Part shown: piece after piece, positions 8,820 through 18,952 of the stretch
Layout: every line of letters begins with the position of its first letter
Position numbering within the stretch: position 1 is the stretch's first letter
NCBI RefSeq assembly: GCF_019249245.1
Contig: NZ_JAESDK010000002.1
Location: 212,195-276,194 of the forward strand
Length of the DNA stretch: 64,000 nt
Direction: 5' to 3'
DNA from: Alteromonas lipotrueiana
Lineage (GTDB): Bacteria > Pseudomonadota > Gammaproteobacteria > Enterobacterales > Alteromonadaceae
Made by a program: the position numbers and the translations under genes
The notes under the pieces: generated by a model
What the model saw: the letters and a program-made list of their open reading frames with translations, nothing else
Database searches by the model: none
What the model was told of the DNA's origin: nothing

Positions 8820-9362
8820 TTAACAGCTCAGATCGGCTCCGTCAGCGTCTTCTTTAATGCCATTATTGTCGCTGTCAGTAGCAACAGCAAGACGCCCATA
8901 AAGCGAAATAAGCAACGCTGAGGCTGACTTATTGTCTTTTGATGAAGGACAGATTTCAATGGTTGCTTGCTTACTCACCGACCCGTCAGGCCCGAAAACT
9001 AAAGAACCGGAAATACCCTTAACTTTGTTAGAGTCGGACAATGGTTCGGTGGCGGCAATCAGAATATCGTTCTCATCCAGTTCGCCATTGCCATTTTCGT
9101 CAATAAAAGCCATTTTGGCTTCTTTCCAGTTGTTTTTACATTTTTTGTAGTCTTTGGTCGGACATAAAATCACCTCGGTGCCTTCATCTACAGCGGTAAA
9201 GCGAGCCGCCCGGGCCACTGAGCTAATATTATTAATATCGGCGATAACCTGATTTTGCTGTAACATAGATGAAATGCCCGGTGCGCCTACAGTCATAAGA
9301 ATCGCTACAATAGCAACTGTTATCATAAGCTCGACTAAGGTTAGACCGCGTTGTTTTAACAT
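8820..9362 (-). CDS. FimT/FimU-type (GspH family) pseudopilin
   Basis: A 180-residue protein beginning MLKQRG|LTLVELMITVAIVAILMTVGAPG. The mature protein would start with leucine instead of phenylalanine; Glu5 is present. The domain following residue 55 (ARAARFTAVDEGTEVILCP) is the GspH/FimT signature in which 'RS/ARxxA' precedes a strand and a cysteine. Two acidic loops (DENGNGELDEND and DSDNNGIKEDADGAD) look like calcium sites. fimT normally heads the pilVWXY1E cluster; here it stands on the other side of the second minor pilin operon and faces away from it. It converges with the pilin gene at 8441 with only 19 bases between stops. Confidence 0.75.
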   Translation of the reverse strand: MLKQRGLTLVELMITVAIVAILMTVGAPGISSMLQQNQVIADINNISSVARAARFTAVDEGTEVILCPTKDYKKCKNNWKEAKMAFIDENGNGELDENDILIAATEPLSDSNKVKGISGSLVFGPDGSVSKQATIEICPSSKDNKSASALLISLYGRLAVATDSDNNGIKEDADGADLSC

Positions 9363-9605
9363 AAAAGCAGCGTTGTTAGATTACCGTGGTTACAGCCTAA
9401 CCAAATTAAAGAAAAGTTGGGTATACTTTTATTAGCCCCTCTGTGAGAATTAATACCCCAAAGACTTCTTTACAAAAGTAATCTTGCGGCGAACCCAGCC
9501 GTATTGGCTAAAGAGCTTTTAAAAGACCGTAACAACTACTGACAGTTTTTTCTTGGTACAGTAAACTTATCGGGCGATAAATCATTAGACTACGTGGAAG
9601 ACAAC

Positions 9606-10791
<1,186 letters not shown>

Positions 10792-10816
10792 GTAAAATCA
10801 ACGCATCACAGGTATT

Positions 10817-10848
10817 AAAAAAGGGGCCATAATATTGGCCCCTTTTTA
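10817..10848. terminator. Bidirectional intrinsic terminator between glnB and slyD
   Basis: A run of A, then GGGGCCA, loop TAATAT, TGGCCCC and a run of T form a perfect stem flanked by A and T tracts, so it can work on both strands for the convergent nadE-glnB and slyD transcripts. Confidence 0.9.
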
Positions 10849-10884
10849 AATAGCGTTACAAAGGTATTGTGTTGACCGCTAAAC

Positions 10885-11367
10885 TTAGTGGTCGTTACCT
10901 GAACCCGGACCATGGGCATGGCCATGCTCAAGTTCTTCGGCAGTAGGTTCGCGAACATCTACCACTTCAACGTCAAAAGACAATGGCACACCTGCTAAAG
11001 GATGGTTACCATCGATAACCACATGCTCTTCTGAGGTATCGATGACCATTACCGATTGTTCACCCTGGTCGGTAGTGGCACGAAAAGACATACCAACTTC
11101 GACATCCATACCCTCAAACATATTGCGGGGTACCTGTTGAACCAGTTCATCAGCGCGCTGGCCATAGGCTTTATCGGGTTCTACTGATACAGAAAACTGT
11201 TCGCCTTTTTCTTTGCCTTCTAGTGCGTCCTCAAGCCCTTCTATTAAAAAGCGCTTACCTAACAATACCGTCAGGGGCTCTTTATCTACAGAAGAATCAA
11301 GCTGAGTGCCATCTTGTGCAGATACGGTATAGTGAAGGGTGACGACACTGTCTGATGTGATTGTCAT
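10885..11367 (-). CDS. slyD: FKBP-type peptidyl-prolyl isomerase SlyD
   Basis: A 160-residue prolyl isomerase and metallochaperone. The start at 11367 (MTITSDSVVTLHYTV) has AGGA 6-7 bases upstream. The FKBP core is split by the insert-in-flap domain (AYGQRADELVQQVPRNMF...ATDQGEQSVMVIDTSEEHVVIDGNHPLAG), as in E. coli SlyD. The C-terminal metal-binding tail is short (EHGHAHGPGSGNDH, four histidines) compared with the long His/Cys/Asp tail of E. coli, so nickel binding is probably weaker. FkpB (SlpA) is the alternative, but the HGHAHG tail and DGNHPLAG motif favour SlyD. Confidence 0.88.
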   Translation of the reverse strand: MTITSDSVVTLHYTVSAQDGTQLDSSVDKEPLTVLLGKRFLIEGLEDALEGKEKGEQFSVSVEPDKAYGQRADELVQQVPRNMFEGMDVEVGMSFRATTDQGEQSVMVIDTSEEHVVIDGNHPLAGVPLSFDVEVVDVREPTAEELEHGHAHGPGSGNDH

Positions 11368-11446
11368 AAAAAATCCTGAGTTTTGCATGGCAGTCTTACT
11401 GCCGTGAATTTTGCATCTTCACAATAAACTATTGCAAAGACGCTCG

Positions 11447-12424
11447 TTACTTTTTGCTATCTTCAATTGAGTAAGGTAAAGGCTCTATTGAAAATGTAGG
11501 CTGCTCTGTTTTAGCCAGTCTGAAAACATCATCAGAAGTCGTATCGTTATTGATCACTGCCAACAACCAGGTTTCATTACCCAGTACAGCATGCCGGATA
11601 ACCGCGCCGCCGCGCCGCCAGTTTTCGCCGAGCTGCTTTTCAATAACCGCATCGGTACTTACCGTTAAGGCTGTCTGTGTTTTAAACGCAAACGCAGCGC
11701 GCTTGTTGCGACCCAGATACCGGGTACGAGCCACGACTTCCTGACCCATATAGCAGCCTTTGCTAAAATCGATACCTGCTAAAGCCTGAACATTCATCAT
11801 TTGAGGAACATACTCATTGCTGTGATCAGCGGTAACATGAGGCACCGCATTTTGCACAGATAAAGCTTCAAAAACTTCATGGCTGTACTGCGTTATAGGG
11901 GTGGTATTTGAAAATTCAACCAATTGCTGACAAAAACTCTGCTCAGCGATCACTAAAAACACCTCTTGTGCATAATCCAGTTTGATTACCACACCATGGT
12001 CAAAGCTTTGTGCCTGCATAGAAGACTCAGGCGGGGTGAGGCCTTGTTCTTTAAGCCAGTTTAAAACTTTATGCCCGCCCACCGCGACCTGAGAATATTG
12101 GTCGCTGGCATCTTCAATATTTACTTTAGAAAATACACCGTATTTATTCAACTGTGCGTGAGTCATTGCCAGTGCACTTTTTTCAATACTTAACAAAATC
12201 TCGTCTTGAAAACGGGTAACAATCTGCAAAGACCAGGTTTTTCCTTTAAAATCACAATGAGCAGAATGTCTTGCCTGAGTTTCACTTAACGCGTTTATAT
12301 CTATCGTAAGCTGACCCTGCAAATATTTAATTCTGTCTTCACCACCCACCGTTAAAAGGCCATAATGGGAAAGCGGAATAATAAAATCTTCAGAAAGTTC
12401 ACTGAGTCTGGCTGGCAAATTCAT
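11447..12424 (-). CDS. ygfZ: tRNA-modifying/folate-binding protein YgfZ (CAF17 family)
   Basis: About 325 residues, GcvT-like fold. The signature KGCYMGQEVVARTRYLG, with its conserved cysteine, is clear near residue 230. YgfZ binds tetrahydrofolate and supports folate-dependent iron-sulfur enzymes such as MiaB and succinate dehydrogenase. An in-frame GTG lies 9 bases upstream at 12433 and has a closer ribosome site (AAAGG), so the N-terminus could be three residues longer. The divergent gene is sdhE, the same neighbour as in E. coli, which fits a shared role in maturation of succinate dehydrogenase. Confidence 0.92.
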   Translation of the reverse strand: MNLPARLSELSEDFIIPLSHYGLLTVGGEDRIKYLQGQLTIDINALSETQARHSAHCDFKGKTWSLQIVTRFQDEILLSIEKSALAMTHAQLNKYGVFSKVNIEDASDQYSQVAVGGHKVLNWLKEQGLTPPESSMQAQSFDHGVVIKLDYAQEVFLVIAEQSFCQQLVEFSNTTPITQYSHEVFEALSVQNAVPHVTADHSNEYVPQMMNVQALAGIDFSKGCYMGQEVVARTRYLGRNKRAAFAFKTQTALTVSTDAVIEKQLGENWRRGGAVIRHAVLGNETWLLAVINNDTTSDDVFRLAKTEQPTFSIEPLPYSIEDSKK

Positions 12425-12580
12425 AAACAACACGTACCTTTATATACATCGATAGCAATAGTGTTGGGATGAACCAAACAGAAGCAAGGGAAAGAGATTG
12501 AAAAACGGCAAAAAGGGCAGTGATTCGCTTTGTTTCAACGTGGTATGATACGCCTACTTTAATGACAGGTTATATGGTTT

Positions 12581-12832
12581 ATGTTTTCACCCAAAAGATA
12601 TGCACGTCTTAAGTGGGCGTGTCGTAGAGGCATGCTAGAACTTGATGTCCTGTTTTTGCCTTTTGTTGAAACTGGCTTTAATGAAATGAGTTTTGAACAG
12701 CAGGAAACTTTTGAACGACTTCTTACCAGTGACGATCCCGATTTATTCGCCTGGTTTATGGGCCATCAAAAATGCGAAGACACAGAGCTGGCCGGTATGG
12801 TTCAACATATTTTAAGTCGTGTTAAAGTATAA
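12581..12832 (+). CDS. sdhE: FAD assembly factor SdhE
   Basis: An 83-residue protein with the motif RRGMLELD at residues 15-22 (RGxxE), the site that contacts succinate dehydrogenase flavoprotein during covalent FAD attachment. The rest (FEQQETFERLLTSDDPDLFAWFMGH) matches the family throughout. It overlaps ygfX by 14 bases and diverges from ygfZ, reproducing the E. coli ygfX-sdhE-ygfZ neighbourhood. Confidence 0.95.
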   Translation: MFSPKRYARLKWACRRGMLELDVLFLPFVETGFNEMSFEQQETFERLLTSDDPDLFAWFMGHQKCEDTELAGMVQHILSRVKV

Positions 12833-13274
12833 ATTTAGCTTATATTCTCATCCTATTCGTCGATGGCAAAGGTTACTGCCAGTGTGCGCTGCTGCAATAG
12901 CAACGGTATGCATGCCCGAACAAGTTTACAGTTATATTGGCAAACCCGCGGTTTTTGTTTGTCTTGTTTTGCTGGCGGTGATTACGTATAAAACTAAAGA
13001 CTATGCTTTGCAGCCCACCCGGCGGCTGGTTATCTTTGATGGGGTTTCACGGTGGCAACAGGCTACCGTAGCCGACGAGTTAGCTGAAGCCCCGGTGTGG
13101 TTATTGTCACGGCAATCTCGTCACACGCCTTTAGGGTTGTATTTACACTTCTGTTGCTCAGGACAGCAAGATCATTACCATTGGGTAGGGCGTACCGAAT
13201 GTTCACAAAAACACTATCGGCGACTGTCACGGGCTATTCTTCATCTTCAACAAGCTTCATTACCAACTCATTAA
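12819..13274 (+). CDS. YgfX (CptA)-like inner membrane protein
   Basis: A 151-residue protein from a GTG at 12819, starting inside the last codons of sdhE. It has two hydrophobic segments (about residues 19-33 and 41-57) and a soluble C-terminal half with the motif YHWVGRTECSQKHYRRLSRAI, resembling YgfX. In E. coli YgfX was described as the toxin partner of SdhE (CptA/CptB), affecting cytoskeletal polymerisation, a role that remains disputed. The gene order and the two-helix topology support the assignment; the sequence itself is divergent. Confidence 0.75.
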   Translation: MLKYKFSLYSHPIRRWQRLLPVCAAAIATVCMPEQVYSYIGKPAVFVCLVLLAVITYKTKDYALQPTRRLVIFDGVSRWQQATVADELAEAPVWLLSRQSRHTPLGLYLHFCCSGQQDHYHWVGRTECSQKHYRRLSRAILHLQQASLPTH

Positions 13275-13280
13275 TTGCTT

Positions 13281-14141
13281 ATGAAATCACTGAATCTTTT
13301 TTTTAATGCGTTAACCCGGCGTAGCGACAAACAACGGCTTATACAATTTAAGCCGCCGGCGTTACCCAGTTGTCAGTATTCACGTGTGGTTGATATTGAT
13401 GCAGGCCATTATCACCAATACTGTGATTTAGTAAAATGGTCGCCTGCTGACTCTTTGCATCCATGTTATCTGCAAATGCTCAGCTTACCACTGCAACTTC
13501 AGTGTTTAACCACGGTGAATAGCCCGTTTCCGGTGATGGGATTAATTCATAAAGCCAACCAGATTATTCAGCATGATCGCGTAGACACAAAAGCGCCTTT
13601 TGTCCTTTATGCCCGGTATCATGCTGCGCGAGCGCATTCGAAGGGTTGGGTGATAGATATTGAAGTGACCGCCCAGCAACGACAACAAACGGTTTATCGA
13701 GCCGTAGGTTCATATCTGGTAAAGGCAAAAGCACCGCATGTCGATCTCAATGCTCGCCGGCGCTCGCCCCTGCCGTTTATATTACCCGAAACCGCCCAAG
13801 AGCTTAGTGCATTAATCGCACGTAAAGATATCGGTCGAAAATATGCCCGCGTATCTAATGACTACAATCCTATCCATCTTAGTCGAAGCAGTGCAATGCT
13901 ATTTGGTTTTAAACAGGCCATTGCACATGGTATGTGGACACTGGCCCATACATGGAGCAGCCTGCCTGAAGTAAATAGCCCCGGCAATTCAGGGTCTGCG
14001 AATATAAAGTGTGAATTTATCAAGCCTGTGCCATTGCCCGGTACAGCCCGGTGTTTTTATAGCAATGAAGCATCCACCACAGATTTTTGGTTAGCCAATA
14101 ATTCGCTCACTTCACCACATATTATAGGCAAGATTGGATAG
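13281..14141 (+). CDS. MaoC-like acyl dehydratase (double hot-dog fold)
   Basis: About 286 residues, started at the ATG at 13281, 6 bases after the ygfX stop; a TTG at 13275 is also in frame. The C-terminal half carries the MaoC/hydratase-2 signature YARVSNDYNPIHLSRSSAMLFGF...AIAHGMWTLA, including the catalytic Asp and His of D-x-N-P-I-H. The N-terminal half looks like a degenerate hot-dog. Such proteins hydrate enoyl-CoA or enoyl-ACP; the substrate is unknown. It may be cotranscribed with sdhE-ygfX but has no obvious functional link to them. Confidence 0.75.
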   Translation: MKSLNLFFNALTRRSDKQRLIQFKPPALPSCQYSRVVDIDAGHYHQYCDLVKWSPADSLHPCYLQMLSLPLQLQCLTTVNSPFPVMGLIHKANQIIQHDRVDTKAPFVLYARYHAARAHSKGWVIDIEVTAQQRQQTVYRAVGSYLVKAKAPHVDLNARRRSPLPFILPETAQELSALIARKDIGRKYARVSNDYNPIHLSRSSAMLFGFKQAIAHGMWTLAHTWSSLPEVNSPGNSGSANIKCEFIKPVPLPGTARCFYSNEASTTDFWLANNSLTSPHIIGKIG

Positions 14142-14174
14142 GCAGAATTGAATAGGCAGAATTGAATAGGCAGG
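14133..14174. repeat. Three tandem 14-bp repeats at the end of the MaoC-like gene
   Basis: Three copies of a 14-base unit, ATTGRATAGGCAGR, run head to tail. The first contains the stop codon of the MaoC-like gene. The second and third copies differ from each other only in the last base. Confidence 0.9.
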
Positions 14175-14197
14175 AGTGAACCGTAACAAGTTTGAAG

Positions 14198-15862
14198 CTA
14201 CGGCCCAAGCACGCCCGGTGTGTTTTTTGTGCGACTGGCTGACGGCATTAGCGTAGAAGGCTCTGAACTCTCTAAAGTGTCAGGATAATCAAGGTTAAAA
14301 TGCAAGCCACGGCTTTCTTTACGCTGCATAGCGCACCGAACAATTAATTCGGCCACCGTGACCAGATTGCGCAGCTCTAAAAGGTTATTTGACACCCGAA
14401 AATGGGCATAGTATTCCTGAATTTCCTGCTCTAATAAATTAATACGTCGCAAAGCGCGCTCTAAGCGTTTGTTTGTGCGTACAATTCCTACGTAATCCCA
14501 CATAAACAGACGGAGTTCGTGCCAATTATGTTGAATAATTACCTCTTCATCAGAATTGGTAACCTGGCTTTCGTCCCACGGGGCAATATCTTCATTGCTG
14601 ACGGGAGTATCCAAGCGACTCAGAATGTGTTCCGCTGCCGAGGTTGCATAGACCACACACTCTAGCAGTGAGTTTGACGCCATTCGATTGGCACCATGCA
14701 AGCCGGTATACGCCACTTCTCCTATCGCATAAACATTATCAAGGTCGGTAAGGGCGTGGGTGTCGGTAATCACCCCTCCGCAACTATAATGAGCAGCGGG
14801 TACCACTGGTATTGGCTGGCGGGTGATATCAATACCTAAATCCAGGCAACGTTTTTGTATATTCGGAAAATGCTTTTCGATAAATTCGGCCGGCTTATGA
14901 CTGATATCCAAATACATACAATCAGCGCCCAGGCGCTTCATTTCGTAATCAATTGCTCTGGCGACAATATCCCTTGGCGCTAAATCGCCCCGTTTATCAA
15001 AATTGTGCATAAATCGGGTGCCATCAGCATGACAAAGCTGAGCCCCTTCGCCCCGAAGCGCTTCAGAGATCAAAAAGTTTCGTGCGTCTGGATGATACAA
15101 ACACGTGGGATGAAACTGATTGAATTCCATATTGGCTACCCGACAGCCGGCACGCCATGCCATCGCAATACCGTCTCCGCTGGATACATCAGGGTTGGAG
15201 GTATACTGATACACCTTACTGCCACCCCCCGTGGCCAGGGCAATAAAGCCTGAGCGGATAACTTCAACATGCTCGCGTTTCCGGCTCCATACATAGACCC
15301 CTGAGCAGCTACCCGGATGCTGTTTTGACTGAATCAGGTCAATAGCATTGTAACGTTCAAAAAAATGAATGTTGGGGTGTTTCGCTACTGCATCGTTCAA
15401 AGTGATTTGTAACGCTTCGCCGGTGGCATCGGCGGCATGTAATATACGGCGGTGGCTATGCCCGCCTTCGCGGGTAAGATGATAACGCTCTTCACCCTGT
15501 TCGTTTTGCTCTTTATCAAACGGCACACCATAGCCTATGAGCCAGGTTAGTGCTTCTTTTGCCCGCTGGGCAGTGTAACGAACTGCGTTTTCGTCGCACA
15601 ATCCGGCTCCGGCCTGTAAGGTGTCCTGAACATGTGCTTCAATAGAGTCTGTTTCGTCAAATACGGCTGCGATTCCGCCCTGTGCATAGCGAGTAGAACC
15701 TTCGTTACGATCGCTTTTGCTAAGCACAATAACTTTACAATGATCAGCAAGTTTCAGTGCCAGGCTGAGACCTGCCGCACCGCTACCGATTATAAGAACA
15801 TCACATCGGTGTTCGATAGAGTGGGGTGAAGCAGAAGATAGTGAAGAGGACGCTGAATTCAT
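14198..15862 (-). CDS. nadB: L-aspartate oxidase
   Basis: NadB oxidises L-aspartate to iminoaspartate, the first step of de novo NAD synthesis. The 554-residue protein has the FAD-binding GSGAAGLS near residue 26, the [13 protein letters not shown] active-site stretch, the flavoprotein motif [10 protein letters not shown] and the late motif [18 protein letters not shown]. After a helical C-terminal domain there is a low-complexity tail. It diverges from rpoE, the same arrangement as in E. coli. Together with nadE at 9606 two NAD genes lie within 6 kb but not in one operon. Confidence 0.96.
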   Translation of the reverse strand: MNSASSSLSSASPHSIEHRCDVLIIGSGAAGLSLALKLADHCKVIVLSKSDRNEGSTRYAQGGIAAVFDETDSIEAHVQDTLQAGAGLCDENAVRYTAQRAKEALTWLIGYGVPFDKEQNEQGEERYHLTREGGHSHRRILHAADATGEALQITLNDAVAKHPNIHFFERYNAIDLIQSKQHPGSCSGVYVWSRKREHVEVIRSGFIALATGGGSKVYQYTSNPDVSSGDGIAMAWRAGCRVANMEFNQFHPTCLYHPDARNFLISEALRGEGAQLCHADGTRFMHNFDKRGDLAPRDIVARAIDYEMKRLGADCMYLDISHKPAEFIEKHFPNIQKRCLDLGIDITRQPIPVVPAAHYSCGGVITDTHALTDLDNVYAIGEVAYTGLHGANRMASNSLLECVVYATSAAEHILSRLDTPVSNEDIAPWDESQVTNSDEEVIIQHNWHELRLFMWDYVGIVRTNKRLERALRRINLLEQEIQEYYAHFRVSNNLLELRNLVTVAELIVRCAMQRKESRGLHFNLDYPDTLESSEPSTLMPSASRTKNTPGVLGP

Positions 15863-15980
15863 GTATTTTAGCGGGTAATCATTAAGCTAAGGTTTGGCAA
15901 GTCTAATGGATAAGCTGCAAAACTCAATGGCCTTATGTGTAATGGGGCGCGGAATTTACGATATTTATTAATTATAATAC

Positions 15981-16007
15981 GAACTTTATGAGTTTGTGTC
16001 AGTCTAC
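15981..16007 (+). promoter_or_regulatory. Sigma-E type promoter of the rpoE-rse operon
   Basis: GAACTT at 15981-15986, a spacer of exactly 16 bases, then TCTAC at 16003-16007. This matches the E. coli rpoE autoregulated promoter (GAACTT-N16-TCTAA). Transcription would start near 16013, about 48 bases before the rpoE ATG. A TATAAT at 15973-15978 may mark an additional housekeeping promoter without a good -35 box. Confidence 0.75.
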
Positions 16008-16060
16008 TTTGATGCTTAAGAGAGCTATTAAGTAGTAGAAGTATAGGAGTAATGGCTCGA

Positions 16061-16639
16061 ATGAGCGAGCAGATAACCGATCAACAACTTGTTGAAAAAG
16101 TACAAAGCGGTGACAAAAACGCGTTTAATCTGCTAGTAACACGGTATCAGCATAAAGTTATGCATTTGGTATCTCGCTATGTCAAAAACACCGGAGATGT
16201 GGCCGATGTGACCCAGGATGCGTTTATAAAAGCATATAGGGCCTTACCTAATTTTCGTGGAGACAGCGCGTTTTATACCTGGCTTTACCGCATTGCGGTA
16301 AACAGTGCGAAGAATTATTTAGTTTCGCAGGGCCGAAAGCCGCCTGCAAGCGACGTTGACGCTGAAGATGCAGATTATTACGAAGGAAGCGATGCGCTCA
16401 GAGAGCATTCGACGCCTGAACGTACTTTATTGTCAGATGAAATTGAATCCACCTTATTTCGGGCTGTTGAGAAACTGCCTGAAGATTTACGTATGGCCAT
16501 AACCCTTCGCGAAATTGAAGGAATGAGCTACGAAGAAATAGCGAATGTAATGGAGTGTCCGGTTGGTACGGTACGCTCTCGTATTTTTCGGGCAAGGGAA
16601 GCAATTGATAAAGTTTTGCAGCCTTTGTTAGAAAATTGA
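16061..16639 (+). CDS. rpoE: Envelope stress sigma factor RpoE (sigma-E)
   Basis: An ECF sigma factor of 192 residues that directs transcription of outer-membrane repair genes. Region 2 (FNLLVTRYQHKVMHLVSRYVKNTGDVADVTQDAFIKAYRAL...FYTWLYRIAVNSAKNYLV) and region 4 (LPEDLRMAITLREIEGMSYEEIANVMECPVGTVRSRIFRAREAID) are almost identical to the E. coli protein. The start MSEQ at 16061 is chosen by that similarity; an ATG three codons upstream (16052) is too close to the AGGAG at 16045-16049. rseA, rseB and rseC follow. The operon is preceded by a promoter of its own specificity. Confidence 0.97.
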   Translation: MSEQITDQQLVEKVQSGDKNAFNLLVTRYQHKVMHLVSRYVKNTGDVADVTQDAFIKAYRALPNFRGDSAFYTWLYRIAVNSAKNYLVSQGRKPPASDVDAEDADYYEGSDALREHSTPERTLLSDEIESTLFRAVEKLPEDLRMAITLREIEGMSYEEIANVMECPVGTVRSRIFRAREAIDKVLQPLLEN

Positions 16640-16712
16640 ACTTTTCTGTAATGCGTCGCACTAAACAGATGTTATAGGGTGTAGTGCGATCAGAACTGAT
16701 CAGGATGTTTAT

Positions 16713-17297
16713 ATGACGCAACAGCAAGAAAAATTGTCAGCCTTTATGGATGGCGAGCTTGATAGTAGTGAAATCTTGTCAGAAATTAAGCAAGATGCAG
16801 AACTTCAGGCAAAATGGCACCGCTACCATGTTATCCGCAGTGGCCTGCGTAAAGAGGCCACAGTGGCGCCGACGTTTGATATTACTGCTCAGGTGGCCGC
16901 AGCATTAGCCGATGAACCGGTAGTTATCGCGCCAAAGCAGTCTATGTGGAAGCGTTGGTCTGGCTCGGGTAAGGTTACCCCGTTTGCGAAGCATACTGGC
17001 CAGCTGGCGGTAGCCGCTTCAGTGGCTTTGGCGGTAATTTTAGGCGTTCAGCAAATGAATCAGCCTGCGCCGGTAAATACCCCTTCCGGGTCAGCCGTAC
17101 CTTTAATTGGAACCCCTGGTGGTTTAGCGCCGGTGAGCTTAGAGCAAACTCGTTCGTTACCACGCAACGATATGGCCGGTATGGTAGAAAAGAAACGTAA
17201 AATTAATGCGTTAATTGCTGACCATAATCAGCAGATAAAACTAAAACAAACGACTAAAGAAGATCTTAAGCATCAAGAAAATCACCCTGAACAATAG
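16713..17297 (+). CDS. rseA: Anti-sigma-E factor RseA
   Basis: A 194-residue inner-membrane protein that holds RpoE inactive. The N-terminal cytoplasmic domain (MTQQQEKLSAFMDGELDSSEILSEI...WHRYHVIRSGLR) is the RpoE-binding part. A transmembrane segment lies at about residues 97-111 (LAVAASVALAVILGV), and the periplasmic tail would be cut by DegS and RseP during stress and is bound by RseB. It lies between rpoE and rseB. Confidence 0.95.
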   Translation: MTQQQEKLSAFMDGELDSSEILSEIKQDAELQAKWHRYHVIRSGLRKEATVAPTFDITAQVAAALADEPVVIAPKQSMWKRWSGSGKVTPFAKHTGQLAVAASVALAVILGVQQMNQPAPVNTPSGSAVPLIGTPGGLAPVSLEQTRSLPRNDMAGMVEKKRKINALIADHNQQIKLKQTTKEDLKHQENHPEQ

Positions 17298-17332
17298 TTT
17301 TCAGTGGAGTAAAGTACCGATGAGTAAGCAGT

Positions 17333-18478
17333 GTGAATTTAACAACTCTGGATGTACCGGCTATTAAAATAAATTTTTATCGTCGCAGCCATGCGATTTT
17401 CAGACAAGTCAGTACAGCGGGGCTATTGGGCAGTATTGTGGTATCTGCTGCCTCGATTACCAGCCAGGCTGAAGCGGCTCAGGCCGTCTCTGAACCCATC
17501 ACGAACCAGGCAAAAGACGCCCAGGCAAAAGATAGTCAGGCCAGTGCGTCGCCGGGCGACCCTGCTGTAGACATCAAGGCATCCTCAAATGTAGCAGACT
17601 GGTTGAGCAAACTGGCGCACGTGGTGGCTTCTGCCAACTTTCAGGTTTCGTTTGTTCAGTCAAAACTGGGACAGGAGACCATTCCGTGGTTATGGCGCCA
17701 TGCGGTACTGGAAGATGGTACTGAAATGGAGCAGCTAAATTTGCAAAATGGTCCTGGACAGGAGCAAATCAGGGTTAACGACGTGGTTAGCGTGTTTGAG
17801 CCTGATGTGCCGCCGTACAGTGTTCGTTCCGGTGCTATTCATGGTCCAATTCCGGCTATGTTGTTGCAGCAGCCAAAAAAACTCGAAGATGCCTATAAGT
17901 TTGTGGCTGTGGGGCGGGCCCGGGTATCGGGGCGTACTGCGCAACAATTACGCATTATCAGCCGCGATAACACCCGTTTTTCTTATCAGCTTTGGCTTGA
18001 CGAGACGAGCGGTATGCTACTTAAATTCAATACGTTAGATTTGCAGGGTAATGTTCTGGAGCAAATTCAGGTAACGTCGCTGGACATTACTCAAGGCCCT
18101 CATGACTATTTTTCTAAAGTGAATCAGTCTTCTTTACCGCAATCGGTCACGGGCAATCTTAGTCGTTCTGATAAACACAAATGGCAAGTCAGCTATCTGC
18201 CCCAGGGCATGGTTGAGATAAGCGGTAATGTGCGTCGATTAGCCCTCACCGGGCAGGCAGTAGAACATAAGCTATTTAGTGATGGTCTGGTGGATGTTTC
18301 TATATATGTGCAATCAGCGAAACAAGCGATTGGTAGCGATCTTGCCTTGCGTCATGATTTAAGCACATTTCTTACCTTCACCAGAGGCGCAGCACAAATT
18401 ACCGTATTGGGCGAAATTCCTCTGCAGACCGCCACCGCCATGGCAAAATCTATCTCGCTAACGGATAAAAAACAATGA
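17333..18478 (+). CDS. rseB: Periplasmic sigma-E regulatory protein RseB
   Basis: RseB binds RseA in the periplasm and senses misfolded lipopolysaccharide and porins. About 381 residues if started at the GTG at 17333; a signal peptide ends near residue 49 (SAASITSQAEA). It is followed by a low-complexity AKDAQAKDSQA linker and the MucB/RseB domain (FVQSKLGQETIPWLWRHAV...VGRARVSGRTAQQLRIISRDNTRFSYQLWLDETSGMLLK). The C-terminal domain ends TVLGEIPLQTA. The start is uncertain: the GTG has no good ribosome site, whereas an ATG at 17320 in another frame has GGAG 10 bases upstream. The stop overlaps rseC. Confidence 0.92.
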   Translation: MNLTTLDVPAIKINFYRRSHAIFRQVSTAGLLGSIVVSAASITSQAEAAQAVSEPITNQAKDAQAKDSQASASPGDPAVDIKASSNVADWLSKLAHVVASANFQVSFVQSKLGQETIPWLWRHAVLEDGTEMEQLNLQNGPGQEQIRVNDVVSVFEPDVPPYSVRSGAIHGPIPAMLLQQPKKLEDAYKFVAVGRARVSGRTAQQLRIISRDNTRFSYQLWLDETSGMLLKFNTLDLQGNVLEQIQVTSLDITQGPHDYFSKVNQSSLPQSVTGNLSRSDKHKWQVSYLPQGMVEISGNVRRLALTGQAVEHKLFSDGLVDVSIYVQSAKQAIGSDLALRHDLSTFLTFTRGAAQITVLGEIPLQTATAMAKSISLTDKKQ

Positions 18479-18945
18479 TCACCGAGACTGCACGGGTGGT
18501 TGCCATAAAAGACGATTGTATAACCGTAGAGGCGGCCATTAAGTCTACTTGTTCAACCTGCCAGGCCCAGTCTGATTGTGGTTCGGGGGTTATTTCGCGA
18601 GCTATGGCCCCGAAGGTACAGCATTTAGTTATTGAAAGCCCCATGTCGGTTCGTATTGGTGATACCGTTAAAGTAGGTATACCTGAAACAGGTCTGTTAA
18701 GCGCTTCGGTATGGCTATATTTAGTACCTTTGCTGGTTTTTATTTTTGCCTCGGTGGGATTAACTCAGTTTTTGGTCTGGGTAAACTTTAGTCACGAACT
18801 TTTGGTTGTTGCAGGTGCTATGCTTATTACGCTGGCCGCATTTGTGGGCATTTCCGGGCACCTTAAAAAAGCAGACAAAAGCCGTTTTCGTCCAGTCATT
18901 CTTTCGATTTTACCTGCCCCTGTAGCAAAGCCTTCCGCGCAATAA
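18475..18945 (+). CDS. rseC: SoxR-reducing/sigma-E regulatory protein RseC
   Basis: A 156-residue inner-membrane protein with an N-terminal cysteine cluster (C15, C26, C29, C35; STCSTCQAQSDCGSG). Two transmembrane helices follow (about residues 80-101 and 107-126) and a basic C-terminus. RseC has a mild positive effect on sigma-E in E. coli and is part of the system keeping SoxR reduced. The ATG overlaps the rseB stop (ATGA). Confidence 0.93.
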   Translation: MITETARVVAIKDDCITVEAAIKSTCSTCQAQSDCGSGVISRAMAPKVQHLVIESPMSVRIGDTVKVGIPETGLLSASVWLYLVPLLVFIFASVGLTQFLVWVNFSHELLVVAGAMLITLAAFVGISGHLKKADKSRFRPVILSILPAPVAKPSAQ

Positions 18946-18952
18946 TCTACCC

